DNA of 27,913 bases. It comes from an uncultured Prevotella sp. Its GTDB lineage: Bacteria > Bacteroidota > Bacteroidia > Bacteroidales > Bacteroidaceae. Within the stretch, counting starts at the first letter, position 1. Each line of letters opens with the position of its first letter. The stretch spans positions 1 through 27,913 of the forward strand of contig CAJLYG010000020.1 of NCBI GenBank assembly GCA_905210845.1. Reading direction: 5' to 3'. Positions 8,005-17,670 of the stretch are shown here, in pieces. A program made the position numbers and the translations under genes. The notes under the pieces were generated by a model. That model was not told the DNA's origin. It saw only the letters and a list, made by a program, of their open reading frames with translations, and made no database searches.

Positions 8005-8030
8005 TGGAGAAAAGTGGGGATGTATGGGGA
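8005..8030 (+). promoter_or_regulatory. Likely MraZ operator: three TGGRGA boxes with 10-nt period
   Basis: TGGAGA (8005), TGGGGA (8015) and TGGGGA (8025) start exactly 10 nt apart, one helical turn. Characterised MraZ proteins bind direct TGGGN-type repeats separated by 5 nt upstream of their own gene, so spacing and core both fit. The array ends 8 nt before the -7 element at 8039, so bound MraZ would cover the -33 region and could block RNA polymerase. Confidence 0.65.
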
Positions 8031-8038
8031 ATTTTGTG

Positions 8039-8046
8039 TATCTTTG
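8039..8046 (+). promoter_or_regulatory. Predicted -7 element of the dcw cluster promoter
   Basis: TATCTTTG matches TAnnTTTG, and the mraZ ATG follows after 29 nt. The expected -33 position (about 8015-8018) falls inside the TGGRGA boxes and is not a good TTTG match. That suits a promoter controlled at this point. Confidence 0.65.
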
Positions 8047-8075
8047 GCACCAAATTCATTATTAAAGATGTATAG

Positions 8076-8537
8076 ATGCGATTGATCGGCAACATTGAAG
8101 CAAAGACTGATGCCAAGGGAAGGGCATTCCTACCAGCTGTATTCCGGAAGGTTCTCCAGGTAGCAGGGGAAGAGAACTTGGTTCTCAGAAAGGATGTCTT
8201 CCAGCCATGCCTCGTGCTCTATCCTGAGTCTGTATGGAATGAGCAGATGGATTTGTTACGTTCCCGACTCTCCAGATGGAACGCTCAGCATCAGCAGATT
8301 TTTCGGCAATTCGTGTCCGATGTAGAATTAGTCACGTTGGACGGCAACGGTCGTTTCCTTATTCCGCGGCGTTATCTCCAAATGGCACATATTGAGCAGT
8401 CGATCAAGTTCATCGGTATGGGAGACACGATCGAAATTTGGAGCCATTCGGAAAAGGATAAGGCGTTCATGAATGTGGAAGAGTTTGGCAAAGCGTTAGA
8501 AAGCATCATGCAAGAAAGAACGGAAGAAAATGATTAA
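8076..8537 (+). CDS. mraZ: Transcriptional regulator MraZ
   Basis: MraZ is a small ring-forming DNA-binding protein that controls the dcw cluster, including its own gene. The 153 residues hold two SpoVT/AbrB-like half domains, marked by DAKGRAFLPAVFR (12-24) and DGNGRFLIPRRYL (89-101). Spacing and length match the family. It is the first gene of the cluster, as usual, and overlaps rsmH by 8 nt. A matching operator lies 46-71 nt upstream of its start. No other ATG fits as well, since MRLIGNIEAK is the expected N-terminus. Confidence 0.95.
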   Translation: MRLIGNIEAKTDAKGRAFLPAVFRKVLQVAGEENLVLRKDVFQPCLVLYPESVWNEQMDLLRSRLSRWNAQHQQIFRQFVSDVELVTLDGNGRFLIPRRYLQMAHIEQSIKFIGMGDTIEIWSHSEKDKAFMNVEEFGKALESIMQERTEEND

Positions 8538-9444
8538 AACTGCTGAGACATACCATGTGCCTGTTCTCTTGAAAGAGAGCATTGACGGATTGAACATTCA
8601 ACCGGGTGGCATTTATGTAGATGTTACTTTCGGGGGAGGTGGTCATTCGCGAGAAATTCTCTCGCGAATGGATGCGTATGCCCATTTATACAGTTTTGAT
8701 CAGGATGCTGATGCAGAAATGAATATAGTCAACGATCACCGATTCACATTCGTCCGTTCTAACTTTCGGTACCTAAAGAACTGGATGCGCTATTATGGAG
8801 TCGATCATATAGACGGGCTATTAGCTGACTTGGGGGTATCCTCTCATCATTTCGACGATGAGAGCAGGGGATTCTCATTCAGATTTGATGCGCCTCTTGA
8901 CATGAGGATGAACAAGAGCGCAAGCATTACCGCTTCCGACATAATCAACAATTATGAAGAAAGGAAACTGGCGGATGTCTTTTACCTATACGGAGAAATC
9001 AAGAATTCGAGGAAGATTGCTTCTACTTTAGTCAAGGCGAGGGCCTCCCAACCGATCAAGACTACACAAGATTTCCTGACAGTCATTGAGCCCTTTTTCA
9101 AAAGAGAAAGGGAGAAGAAAGAGATGGCGAGGCTATTTCAAGCCTTGAGGATCGAGGTCAACCACGAAATGACTGCTCTCAAGGAAATGCTATTAGCTGC
9201 TACTGAGCTAATCAGACCAGGAGGAAGACTATCTGTGATCACCTACCATTCTTTAGAAGACAGGATCGTAAAAAATGTCATGAAGGCAGGAAATGCAGAA
9301 GGGAAAATCAGTCAAGACTTCTTCGGGAAAATCGAGACCCCTTTTTTGTTAGTCAATAACAAAGTCATTATCCCCAGTAAAGAAGAGCAAGAACGGAATC
9401 CAAGGAGCCGTAGTGCCAAACTCAGAATTGCAGAGAAGAAATGA
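8530..9444 (+). CDS. rsmH: 16S rRNA (cytosine(1402)-N(4))-methyltransferase RsmH
   Basis: RsmH (formerly MraW) methylates N4 of C1402 in 16S rRNA, near the decoding site, using S-adenosylmethionine. The 304 residues contain HVPVLL at the start, the SAM-binding DVTFGGGGHS (31-40), LADLGVSSHHFD with RGFSF, ALRIEVNHE, ITYHSLEDR and the C-terminal NPRSRSAKLR, all family hallmarks. It overlaps mraZ by 8 nt and the ftsL-like gene by 4 nt (ATGA), so the three are translationally coupled. An 11-bp inverted repeat lies inside the gene at 8644-8670. Confidence 0.97.
   Translation: MIKTAETYHVPVLLKESIDGLNIQPGGIYVDVTFGGGGHSREILSRMDAYAHLYSFDQDADAEMNIVNDHRFTFVRSNFRYLKNWMRYYGVDHIDGLLADLGVSSHHFDDESRGFSFRFDAPLDMRMNKSASITASDIINNYEERKLADVFYLYGEIKNSRKIASTLVKARASQPIKTTQDFLTVIEPFFKREREKKEMARLFQALRIEVNHEMTALKEMLLAATELIRPGGRLSVITYHSLEDRIVKNVMKAGNAEGKISQDFFGKIETPFLLVNNKVIIPSKEEQERNPRSRSAKLRIAEKK
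8644..8670. repeat. Perfect 11-bp inverted repeat inside rsmH
   Basis: CATTCGCGAGA (8644-8654) and its exact reverse complement TCTCGCGAATG (8660-8670) flank a 5-nt loop. The arms encode residues 39-47 of RsmH around the SAM-binding loop. There is no T-run after it, so it is not a standard terminator. It could be chance or an RNA hairpin that affects translation or decay near the start of the operon. Confidence 0.6.
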
Positions 9445-9980
9445 AAGAAATAAATCAGACACAGAAGAACGAAAAGGGCAAGTCGACTGACGAGGCAGGC
9501 GCCACAACAGAAAAAGCTGTTAGTGCAGGAAAGCAGGCGCCAGTTCAGCCAACAGACACGGGTGGAAATGAGGTGTTGCCCACAGAAGATATTCCTTCAT
9601 TGAAAGATGTCATCAAAGAACAAGCAACAGAGGATGAGCAATCATTTTCTTCCAGTCTGACTTTGAGCAAGATTTTGGGAGGAGACATCCTCACAACCCG
9701 TACGATCCGCCATCAGATTTGGTTGATCCTCCTAATAGCTTTCTTCATCCTCATCTATATTGCTAACGGCTACAGTTGCCGTCAGGATCTTATACAGATA
9801 GATAAGTTGACTCAGGAGCTGCAAGATGCCAAGTTCAAGGCTCTGTCTACCCACAGTCAAATCACGGAGAAAAGCAGAGAGAGCAATGTTCTTGAAATGT
9901 TAAAGGACAACAAGGACAGTGTCCTACATATTGCCGACCAGCCTCCATATATCATCAATGTTCCGGATGATGACCAATAA
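9441..9980 (+). CDS. ftsL: FtsL-like divisome protein
   Basis: The 179-residue protein has a single membrane segment (about 92-110, WLILLIAFFILIYIANGY), then a short periplasmic coiled-coil-like stretch (LIQIDKLTQELQDAKFKAL) and a short tail. This bitopic layout and the place between rsmH and the PBP gene identify it as FtsL, the scaffold that works with FtsB/FtsQ and activates FtsW-FtsI. Sequence identity to FtsL is always low, so context counts heavily. The cytoplasmic N-terminal part is unusually long (about 90 polar residues, rich in Lys, Glu, Thr and Gln). It overlaps rsmH by 4 nt. Confidence 0.85.
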   Translation: MKEINQTQKNEKGKSTDEAGATTEKAVSAGKQAPVQPTDTGGNEVLPTEDIPSLKDVIKEQATEDEQSFSSSLTLSKILGGDILTTRTIRHQIWLILLIAFFILIYIANGYSCRQDLIQIDKLTQELQDAKFKALSTHSQITEKSRESNVLEMLKDNKDSVLHIADQPPYIINVPDDDQ

Positions 9981-9998
9981 CACAGGAAGAAATAAAAT

Positions 9999-12155
9999 AT
10001 GAGTAAGTTTGATTCAAAAAAGATAATGCCCCGCTACAGCTTCATCGCCATTCTGATGACGTTAGTTGCCGTGATGGTGATAGGGAAAAGCCTATACATC
10101 ATGACAGCTAAGCGTGATTATTGGATGAAAGTCGCCGATAGGGTAAAACGCGATTCTGTCAAGGTCACGCCGCAGCGAGGCAACATCCTGAGTTGTGACG
10201 GGCAGCTATTGGCATCTTCCTTGCCGGAATTCAAGATATATATGGACTTCAATGCACTGCATCAAGCCAAGAATGACTCACTTTGGGATGCAAAGATAGA
10301 TTCTATCTGTCTGCGCTTACATCAGATCTTCCCAGAAAAAACGGCCGCGCAGTTTAAAGCGCACCTAACAGAAGGAAAGAAAAAAAATAGCAAGCACTGG
10401 CCCATCTGGAACAAGCGAATTGACTACAATACTTATTCTGAAGTTCGCATGCTGCCAGTCTTCCGCTTGGCTAAATATAAGAGCGGTTTCCATGAAGAGG
10501 AATTCAATGCCCGCACACGACCCTATTCCACACTCGCTGGGCGTACTATAGGGGATATGTATGGTGCCAAGGACATGGCACGCTGTGGGCTAGAGCTTTC
10601 TTATGATTCCATCCTACGGGGAACTGTAGGTCGCGTTCACCGCCGCAAGGTACTCAACAAGTTCTTAGATATTGTTGACACTCCTGCTATTGACGGTGCA
10701 GACATCGTGACCACTATTGACGTGAACATGCAAGACTTAGCAGAGCGGTCCGTCATCGACCAATTGAAGAAGATCAATGGCAATGTCGGCGTCGCCATCG
10801 TAATGGAAGTCAAGACTGGTGATATTAAGGCTATTGTCAATATGGAGAAATGCTCGGACGGCGAATACCGGGAGATCAAGAACCACGCCGTCACCGACCT
10901 GATGGAGCCTGGCTCTGTCTTCAAGACGGCATCTGTCATGACGGCTTTGGAAGATGGAGTCTGCGACACATCCTTTACCATACCGACCGGCAACGGCATC
11001 TGGCATGTCTATGGAAGGGACCTAAAGGACAGTCACTGGCGTACGGGTGGATTCGGCACCATCAGCCTTGGGAAAGCAATGGAAGTAAGTTCCAATATCG
11101 GCATTGCATACATGGCTGATAAGTTCTATCATAATGATCCAGAAAAATTCGTACGAGGCATTTACCGTACAGGCATCAATAACAAGAATATAAGGATTCC
11201 CATCTCAGGGCATGCCAAACCACATATCAGGATGCCTCAAAGATATCCCAACGGACAATGGAAGGACTGGAGTAAGACCGCACTATTGTGGATGAGTTTC
11301 GGCTATGAAACACAGATTCCGCCGATTTATACATTGATCTTCTACAATGCCATTGCCAACAATGGTCAGATGATGCAGCCCAGATTCGTCAAGGAAGTCA
11401 GGAAGGATGGGCAGACATTAGCTACCTACCCGCCAGAAGTCGTAAAGGGCAGCGAGCATATAGCATCCGACAAGACGATCAAGATCATTCAGGACCTGCT
11501 CAGGCGGGTCGTCGTAAACGGCACAGGAAAGAAAGCTTACACGCCCAAGTTCTGGGTTTGCGGAAAAACGGGCACAGCCATGATCGCCCACAACGGGAGC
11601 TATAGAGGCGTGGCAAACCATCTTCTGACCTTTGCTGGGTGGTTTGGGCAAAAAGACAAGCCATATTACAGTTGCATTGTCTGCATTCAGAAAACCGGTC
11701 TCCCAGCCTATGGTTGGATGAGTGGGGAAGTCTTTAAGACCATTGCAGAGGGGATCATGGCAAAGTACGTAAAATACGACGTGAGAGATGCACGCGACCA
11801 GACATCAATCCTGGTCCCAGATGTGAAGAGTGGGAATATCTTGGCGGCAGACTATGTCCTCTCCCACCTGGGAATAGGGACTAATGTCAACTGGTCAGGT
11901 AGTTATGCCAATGGTAATCCCATCTGGGGAAAAGCGATAAGAAACAAAAGCTCTGTATCACTGAAACGCGCAAAGACCTACGGGGCAAAATACATCCCAG
12001 ATGTGATGGGCATGGGAGCTCGTGATGCGGTGTTCATGATGGAGAGCCGTGGCGTAAAGGTTCGACTGACCGGCAGAGGAAAGGTCGTCAAACAAAGTCC
12101 TGAACCTGGTAGCCTCATCAAAAAGCACGAGACTTGTCAATTGACATTAGAATAA
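9999..12155 (+). CDS. ftsI: Septal penicillin-binding protein with PASTA domains (FtsI/PBP3-like transpeptidase)
   Basis: This is the class B PBP that crosslinks septal peptidoglycan with FtsW. The 718 residues show an N-terminal membrane anchor (about 13-34), a PBP dimer domain with TPQRGNILS (57-65) and the transpeptidase domain. Its motifs are SVFK (306-309, catalytic Ser306), SSN (364-366) and KTG (523-525). Two PASTA-like segments follow, one beginning [10 protein letters not shown] (about 604) and one [14 protein letters not shown] near the end. PASTA modules bind peptidoglycan or beta-lactams and are common on this protein in Bacteroidetes but absent from E. coli FtsI. AGGAAG lies upstream of the ATG, 18 nt after ftsL. 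Confidence 0.95.
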   Translation: MSKFDSKKIMPRYSFIAILMTLVAVMVIGKSLYIMTAKRDYWMKVADRVKRDSVKVTPQRGNILSCDGQLLASSLPEFKIYMDFNALHQAKNDSLWDAKIDSICLRLHQIFPEKTAAQFKAHLTEGKKKNSKHWPIWNKRIDYNTYSEVRMLPVFRLAKYKSGFHEEEFNARTRPYSTLAGRTIGDMYGAKDMARCGLELSYDSILRGTVGRVHRRKVLNKFLDIVDTPAIDGADIVTTIDVNMQDLAERSVIDQLKKINGNVGVAIVMEVKTGDIKAIVNMEKCSDGEYREIKNHAVTDLMEPGSVFKTASVMTALEDGVCDTSFTIPTGNGIWHVYGRDLKDSHWRTGGFGTISLGKAMEVSSNIGIAYMADKFYHNDPEKFVRGIYRTGINNKNIRIPISGHAKPHIRMPQRYPNGQWKDWSKTALLWMSFGYETQIPPIYTLIFYNAIANNGQMMQPRFVKEVRKDGQTLATYPPEVVKGSEHIASDKTIKIIQDLLRRVVVNGTGKKAYTPKFWVCGKTGTAMIAHNGSYRGVANHLLTFAGWFGQKDKPYYSCIVCIQKTGLPAYGWMSGEVFKTIAEGIMAKYVKYDVRDARDQTSILVPDVKSGNILAADYVLSHLGIGTNVNWSGSYANGNPIWGKAIRNKSSVSLKRAKTYGAKYIPDVMGMGARDAVFMMESRGVKVRLTGRGKVVKQSPEPGSLIKKHETCQLTLE

Positions 12156-12178
12156 AGAAACGAATAAACTATATAGAA

Positions 12179-13636
12179 ATGAAATTAAACGAGTTGCTCA
12201 AAAACATCAAGCCAACCCATATCACAGGTGATACTGAGGTTGAGATCACGGGTGTGAACATAGATTCCCGCCGTATCAAAGACGGGCATCTGTTCGTAGC
12301 TATGAAAGGAACTCAGGTAGATGGACATCGATTCATCCCTAAGGCTATTGAGTCGGGCGCACACGCCATCCTCTGCGAGGATCTTCCAGAAGAGTTGAAG
12401 GATGGGGTCACCTATGTGCAAGTGGCATCCACCGAGGATGCCGTTGGGAAGGTGGCTACCTTATTTTATGGTGATCCATCCAAGAAACTAAAGCTGGTTG
12501 GTGTCACTGGAACCAATGGGAAGACAACTATCGCCACCTTATTATATAATATGTTCCGCAAAATGGGTCATAAGTGCGGACTGATGTCCACAGTTTGCAA
12601 CTATATTGATGGCGAGCCTATTCCTGCTGACCACACAACCCCTGACCCCATCGAATTGAATGAACTTCTTGGGAAGATGGTAGCCGCAGGATGTGAGTAT
12701 GCATTCATGGAATGTTCCTCGCATGCTATCGCCCAAAAGCGTATTGGTGGACTAAAGTTCACAGGTGGCATTTTTACTAATCTCACCCGCGATCACTTGG
12801 ATTATCACAAGACGTTCGAGAATTACAGGAATGCCAAGAAAACATTCTTTGACGGTCTGCCTAAGACAGCTTTTGCAATTACCAATGCTGATGACAAAAA
12901 CGGCATGATCATGGTGCAGAATACCAAGGCGACAGTAAAAACATACTCGGTTCGTGGTATTGCTGATTTTAAAGCAAGGATCCTGGAATGTCATTTCGAA
13001 GGTATGTACTTGGAGATCGATGGGCACGAAGTCGGTGTACAGTTCATTGGGAAGTTCAATGTCAGCAACCTGCTCGCCGTCTATGGCGCAGCCATCATGC
13101 TCGGTAAGAAACCAGAGGACATTCTCGTTGTTATGAGTACGCTGCATAGTGTCAGTGGACGTCTGGAACCTGTACGCTCGCCCGAAGGCTTCACTGCTAT
13201 CGTTGACTATGCGCATACGCCAGATGCTTTGGAGAATGTGCTGAATGCCATTCATGAAGTATTAAACGGGAAAGGAAAAGTGATCACAGTATGCGGTGCG
13301 GGTGGAAACCGGGATAAAGGAAAGCGACCATTGATGGCTCAAGAAGCTGTCAAGCAAAGCGATGTCGTTATCATCACAAGTGATAACCCACGGTTTGAAG
13401 ACCCACAGGACATTATCAATGATATGGAAGCAGGCCTGAATGCACAACAGATGAAGAAAGTCATCACCATCGTTGACCGGAAGGAAGCGATTAAGGCTGC
13501 TTGTCAAATGGCAAAGAAAGGGGATGTCATCCTCGTTGCCGGGAAAGGTCATGAAAACTATCAAGAGATCAAGGGAGTCAAGCATCACTTCGATGATAAA
13601 GAAGTATTGCATGAGATCTTTGGTACTAAGGCTTAA
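12179..13636 (+). CDS. murE: UDP-N-acetylmuramoyl-L-alanyl-D-glutamate--2,6-diaminopimelate ligase
   Basis: MurE adds the third residue to the peptidoglycan stem peptide using ATP. The 485-residue product has the Mur ligase P-loop GTNGKTT (111-117) and the SHAIAQKR and [10 protein letters not shown] segments. The motif DNPR (402-405), within [10 protein letters not shown], marks meso-diaminopimelate specificity instead of lysine. The peptidoglycan is thus probably of the DAP type, as in other Bacteroidetes. The frame is open to a TTG at 12134 that overlaps ftsI, but the ATG at 12179 gives the expected MKLNELL start and is preferred. The gap from ftsI is 23 nt. Confidence 0.96.
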   Translation: MKLNELLKNIKPTHITGDTEVEITGVNIDSRRIKDGHLFVAMKGTQVDGHRFIPKAIESGAHAILCEDLPEELKDGVTYVQVASTEDAVGKVATLFYGDPSKKLKLVGVTGTNGKTTIATLLYNMFRKMGHKCGLMSTVCNYIDGEPIPADHTTPDPIELNELLGKMVAAGCEYAFMECSSHAIAQKRIGGLKFTGGIFTNLTRDHLDYHKTFENYRNAKKTFFDGLPKTAFAITNADDKNGMIMVQNTKATVKTYSVRGIADFKARILECHFEGMYLEIDGHEVGVQFIGKFNVSNLLAVYGAAIMLGKKPEDILVVMSTLHSVSGRLEPVRSPEGFTAIVDYAHTPDALENVLNAIHEVLNGKGKVITVCGAGGNRDKGKRPLMAQEAVKQSDVVIITSDNPRFEDPQDIINDMEAGLNAQQMKKVITIVDRKEAIKAACQMAKKGDVILVAGKGHENYQEIKGVKHHFDDKEVLHEIFGTKA

Positions 13637-13669
13637 GGATAATCATCTAATGTTTAAAGTTTTGTAGAC

Positions 13670-14938
13670 ATGCTATACTACTTGTTTAGAGCCCTCGAAC
13701 AATATGGAATCTCAGGATCCAGGATGTGGGGATACATTTCCTTCCGTGCCCTATTGGCACTGATCCTTTCTTTGGTGATCTCGGCATGGTTCGGCGAGAA
13801 GTTTATAAAATATCTGAAAAGCAAACAGATTACAGAGACACAGCGAGATGCTTCCATCGATCCATTTGGGGTACAAAAGATAGGTGTCCCTTCCATGGGA
13901 GGTGTGATCATCATTGTTGCCATTCTGATACCGGTTTTACTTTTAGGACGCCTGCGCAATATCTATTTGCTCCTGATGATCGTCACCACAGTATGGCTTG
14001 GATTCCTCGGCGGAATGGATGATTTCATCAAGATTTTCCATCGCAACAAGGAAGGACTGAAAGGAAAATACAAGATCATTGGGCAAGTAGGCATTGGGCT
14101 CATCGTAGGATTGGTTCTTTGGGCATCACCAGATGTAAAAATGAACGAGAACTTAGCCATTGAACGCCAAGGGCAGGAAATGGTGGTCAAGCATCGGTCG
14201 GAAGCCCGGAAATCTCTAAAGACAACCATTCCCTTTGTCAAAGGACATAACCTCGATTACTCAAGAATTATGGGGTTCTGTGGGAAATACAAGACTGCAG
14301 CGGGTTGGATTTTGTTTGTCGTCATGACCATTCTGGTTGTGACAGCCGTCAGCAATGGTGCAAACCTCAACGATGGAATGGACGGAATGTGTGCGGGTAA
14401 CTCTGCTATCATCGGGGTTGCATTAGGCATTCTGGCATACGTCAGTTCCCACATACAATTTGCTGCTTACCTGAACATCATGTATATTCCAGGATCACAA
14501 GAATTAGTTGTATTCTTCTGCGCCTTTATCGGAGCTCTCATCGGTTTCCTGTGGTATAATGCCTATCCAGCACAGGTCTTCATGGGAGATACAGGTTCAC
14601 TCACGATCGGGGGAATCATCGGTGTGGGCGCGATCATCATACATAAAGAATTATTGCTGCCTATCCTCTGCGGAATCTTCTTCGTAGAAAGCTTGAGCGT
14701 GATCATGCAGGTATGGTACTATAAGATGGGGAAACGTAAGGGAATCAAACAGCGCATCTTCAAGCGTACACCGATCCATGATGCCTTTCGCACGCAGGAT
14801 TCACAATTAGATCCAGAGTGCAAGTATCTGATGAAGTCGCCACGTTCACCTAAGCATGAGGCTAAGATCACCGTACGCTTCTGGATTATGACCATTATAT
14901 TGGCAGCATTAACTATCATCACATTGAAAATAAGGTAA
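13670..14938 (+). CDS. mraY: Phospho-N-acetylmuramoyl-pentapeptide-transferase
   Basis: MraY transfers phospho-MurNAc-pentapeptide to undecaprenyl phosphate in the inner membrane, giving lipid I. The 422 residues contain many membrane segments and the family blocks: MGGMDDFIK with the acidic pair at 117-118, NLNDGMDG (232-239), FMGDTGSL, and TPIHDAFR near the C-terminus. It is longer than the E. coli enzyme (about 360 residues) because of a charged loop at about 153-205, between membrane segments. A longer loop here is usual in my memory of Bacteroidetes MraY. It starts with ATG 33 nt after murE. Confidence 0.97.
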   Translation: MLYYLFRALEQYGISGSRMWGYISFRALLALILSLVISAWFGEKFIKYLKSKQITETQRDASIDPFGVQKIGVPSMGGVIIIVAILIPVLLLGRLRNIYLLLMIVTTVWLGFLGGMDDFIKIFHRNKEGLKGKYKIIGQVGIGLIVGLVLWASPDVKMNENLAIERQGQEMVVKHRSEARKSLKTTIPFVKGHNLDYSRIMGFCGKYKTAAGWILFVVMTILVVTAVSNGANLNDGMDGMCAGNSAIIGVALGILAYVSSHIQFAAYLNIMYIPGSQELVVFFCAFIGALIGFLWYNAYPAQVFMGDTGSLTIGGIIGVGAIIIHKELLLPILCGIFFVESLSVIMQVWYYKMGKRKGIKQRIFKRTPIHDAFRTQDSQLDPECKYLMKSPRSPKHEAKITVRFWIMTIILAALTIITLKIR

Positions 14939-14953
14939 AAGAGAGGAAAGAAA

Positions 14954-16285
14954 ATGAAAAGAATCGTAGTATTAGGAGCCGGAGAAAGTGGAGCCGGAGC
15001 TGCCATATTGGCAAAGAAAGAGGGATTTGACGTATTCGTTTCAGATACATCCAAGATCAGGGATAAATATAAGAAAATGCTCGATGACCATCACATTGAA
15101 TGGGAAGAGGGACATCATACGGAAGAAAAAATTCTAAATGCTGACGAAATCATCAAGAGCCCCGGCATTCCCAAGGAAGCTCCCATAATCCAAAAGTTAG
15201 TCGCTCAGGGCACCCACATCATCAGCGAGATCGAATTCGCGGGCAGATATACCCATTCCAAGATGATCTGCATCACGGGCAGCAATGGCAAAACCACGAC
15301 AACATCCCTGATATACCATATCTTTAAGGCAGCCGGCTATGACGCAGGATTAGCTGGGAATATTGGCAGGAGCCTTGCACTACAAGTAGCAGAAGACCCA
15401 CATGAATACTATATCATCGAGCTCAGCAGCTTCCAATTAGACAATATGTATGACTTCCGCGCCAATATTGCCATTCTTCTCAATATCACGCCCGACCATC
15501 TCGACAGGTATGACTTTAAGTTTGAAAACTATGCTGCCGCAAAAATGCGCATCACCCAGAACCAGACAGCTGAGGACTCTTTCATCTATTGGAACGATGA
15601 CCCTGTCATCAAGAAGGAACTGGAGAAATACGACATCAAGGCCATCCAGTATCCTTTCTCTGAATTGAAGGAGAAAGGGAGCATTGGCTACATCGAGGAG
15701 GGGCAGTATAAGTTGGAAAAGCCCACACCCTTCAATATGGAGCAGGAGGAGCTGAGCCTTACTGGGAAACATAATATTTACAACTCCTTGGCAGCAGGTC
15801 TTGCCACAAACATTGCAGGCATTAAGAAAGACATTATCCGCAAGAGCCTCAGCGACTTCCCGGGCGTTGAGCACAGGTTGGAGAAAGTGTGCAAGGTGCG
15901 TGGAGTACAGTACGTCAACGACTCGAAGGCAACAAATGTCGATGCTTGCTGGTATGCCTTAGAGAGCATGAAGACTCCCACGATCCTGATCTTAGGTGGT
16001 AAAGACAAAGGGAACGACTACAACGAAATCAAGGATATGGTGAAGGAGAAATGTGTAGGACTGGTCTATCTGGGCGCTGACAACACAAAGCTCCATAATT
16101 TCTTCGATGGAATGGGCATTCCCGTTAGGGATACCCATAACATGAAAGACTGTGTAGCGGCATGCTATGAAATGGCAAAGCCAGGAGATACGGTCCTGCT
16201 AAGTCCTTGCTGCGCCAGCTTCGACCTTTTCAAGAACATGGAAGATCGTGGCACGCAATTTAAGGAACAAGTTCGTAACTTATAA
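14954..16285 (+). CDS. murD: UDP-N-acetylmuramoylalanine--D-glutamate ligase
   Basis: MurD adds D-glutamate to UDP-MurNAc-L-alanine in the cytoplasm. The 443 residues begin with a Rossmann-like VVLGAGESGAGAA (5-17). They carry the ATP loop GSNGKTT (109-115), NITPDHLDRYDFKFENYAAAK, the HRLEKV block and DSKATN. Together these distinguish MurD from the other Mur ligases. An A/G-rich GAGGAAAG lies just upstream of the ATG, 15 nt after mraY, and the gap to ftsW is 28 nt. Confidence 0.96.
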   Translation: MKRIVVLGAGESGAGAAILAKKEGFDVFVSDTSKIRDKYKKMLDDHHIEWEEGHHTEEKILNADEIIKSPGIPKEAPIIQKLVAQGTHIISEIEFAGRYTHSKMICITGSNGKTTTTSLIYHIFKAAGYDAGLAGNIGRSLALQVAEDPHEYYIIELSSFQLDNMYDFRANIAILLNITPDHLDRYDFKFENYAAAKMRITQNQTAEDSFIYWNDDPVIKKELEKYDIKAIQYPFSELKEKGSIGYIEEGQYKLEKPTPFNMEQEELSLTGKHNIYNSLAAGLATNIAGIKKDIIRKSLSDFPGVEHRLEKVCKVRGVQYVNDSKATNVDACWYALESMKTPTILILGGKDKGNDYNEIKDMVKEKCVGLVYLGADNTKLHNFFDGMGIPVRDTHNMKDCVAACYEMAKPGDTVLLSPCCASFDLFKNMEDRGTQFKEQVRNL

Positions 16286-16313
16286 AAAGGATGTAGGATA
16301 AATCATTAAAGTC

Positions 16314-17582
16314 ATGATCAATAAGACCTTAGGAAACATATTCAAAGGTGACAAGGTGATATGGATGGTGTTTTTCTTCCTTTGCCTGATCAGTGTCGTT
16401 GAGGTATTCTCTGCCTCATCGGAACTGACTTATAAGGGAGGAAACTACTGGGCTCCAGCCTTAAAGCACATCGGCACCTTGATCTTCGGCATCTTTTTCA
16501 TGGTGGTTACCGTGAACATCCCATGCCGGTTTTTCAAGATTGTCACGCCTTTTTTGTTGATCATCTCTCTCGTGACCTTACTTTGGGTGGATTTCAATGG
16601 GCAGTCTACTAACGATGCACAACGCTGGATCAAGGTTCTCTGGATACAGTTCCAACCCTCGGAGATAGCGAAGGGGGCCATGGTTCTTGCAACAGCCCAG
16701 ATATTAAGTGCTATGCAGACTGACCATGGCGCAGACAGGAATGCCTTCAAATATATCCTGGTAGTCTGTGCGATCATCATTCCCTTGATCATGAAGGAGA
16801 ATCTGTCCACGGCTGCCCTACTCTGCGTGGTCATCTTCATGATGATGATCTTAGGAAGAGTACCAGCCAGACAATTAGGGAAGTTGTTGGGCATTATCGC
16901 GCTATTGGGCGTTATCGTGTTTTCCTTGATCATGGCCATAGGACATGACTACACGAAAGACAACAAGAAGGAAAATCTGACAGAGCAAATCAGCCATAAA
17001 GAAGAAAGTGGAGTACAGGGAAAGCTCTTCCACCGTGCAGACACCTGGCGTTCACGAATCGACAAGTTCTTTGATGGAAAGGAAGTCCCGCCTGAGGATG
17101 TTGACCTGGACAAGGACGCACAGACCGCCCATGCGAATATTGCCATTGCTTCGTGTAATATTATTGGCAAAGGACCTGGTAATTCCGTAGAGCGAGATTT
17201 CCTCTCGCAAGCCTTTTCCGACTTTATCTATGCCATTATCATTGAGGAAACCGGCATTGAAGGTGCCATCTTCGTTGCCATGCTCTATATTATCCTGCTC
17301 TTCCGAACAAGAAGAATTGCCAACAGGTGCGCACATACTTTCCCTGCTTTCCTGGCTATGGGACTGTCACTGCTCTTGGTAACCCAGGCGTTGTTTAACA
17401 TGTGCGTAGCCGTCGGTCTGGCTCCGGTAACAGGTCAGCCATTGCCTCTTATCAGCAAAGGAGGAACATCTACCTTGATCAACTGCATCTATGTTGGGGC
17501 AATCCTCAGCATTAGCAAATCTGCTGCCAAAAGAGATTCCGCATCTGAGAATTTGTCCGAGCAAGTAGTGGATGCAGCCTGA
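16314..17582 (+). CDS. ftsW: Septal peptidoglycan glycosyltransferase FtsW (SEDS family)
   Basis: FtsW polymerises lipid II at the septum together with FtsI. The 422-residue protein has about ten membrane segments. SEDS hallmarks are AQRWIKV (102-108), the PSEIAK segment, KENLSTA, the catalytic-loop block FSDFIYAIIIEETG (about 301-314) and PLPLISKGGTST near the end. Roughly 60 charged residues (about 211-270) form an extended periplasmic loop before the catalytic block, longer than in E. coli. Position after murD and before murG favours FtsW over RodA. The ATG has no clear Shine-Dalgarno. Confidence 0.93.
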   Translation: MINKTLGNIFKGDKVIWMVFFFLCLISVVEVFSASSELTYKGGNYWAPALKHIGTLIFGIFFMVVTVNIPCRFFKIVTPFLLIISLVTLLWVDFNGQSTNDAQRWIKVLWIQFQPSEIAKGAMVLATAQILSAMQTDHGADRNAFKYILVVCAIIIPLIMKENLSTAALLCVVIFMMMILGRVPARQLGKLLGIIALLGVIVFSLIMAIGHDYTKDNKKENLTEQISHKEESGVQGKLFHRADTWRSRIDKFFDGKEVPPEDVDLDKDAQTAHANIAIASCNIIGKGPGNSVERDFLSQAFSDFIYAIIIEETGIEGAIFVAMLYIILLFRTRRIANRCAHTFPAFLAMGLSLLLVTQALFNMCVAVGLAPVTGQPLPLISKGGTSTLINCIYVGAILSISKSAAKRDSASENLSEQVVDAA

Positions 17583-17627
17583 TAAAATAAAAGTTGCAGA
17601 AAATGATTAAATCAGAAATATTTTGAT

Positions 17628-17635
17628 TACTTTTG
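17628..17635 (+). promoter_or_regulatory. Possible internal promoter (-7 element) before murG
   Basis: TACTTTTG matches TAnnTTTG and lies 35 nt before the murG ATG, inside the longest non-coding gap of the cluster (88 nt). No -33 TTTG sits at the right spacing. It may give extra transcription of murG, murC and the fts genes. Confidence 0.5.
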
Positions 17636-17670
17636 CAATATCGAGTAGGAACATAAAGAAAACAAGATAA

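Noticed and set aside
12134..12178. Upstream TTG start for murE overlapping ftsI
   Set aside because: The ATG at 12179 gives the normal MurE N-terminus, and the extra 15 residues have no family match.
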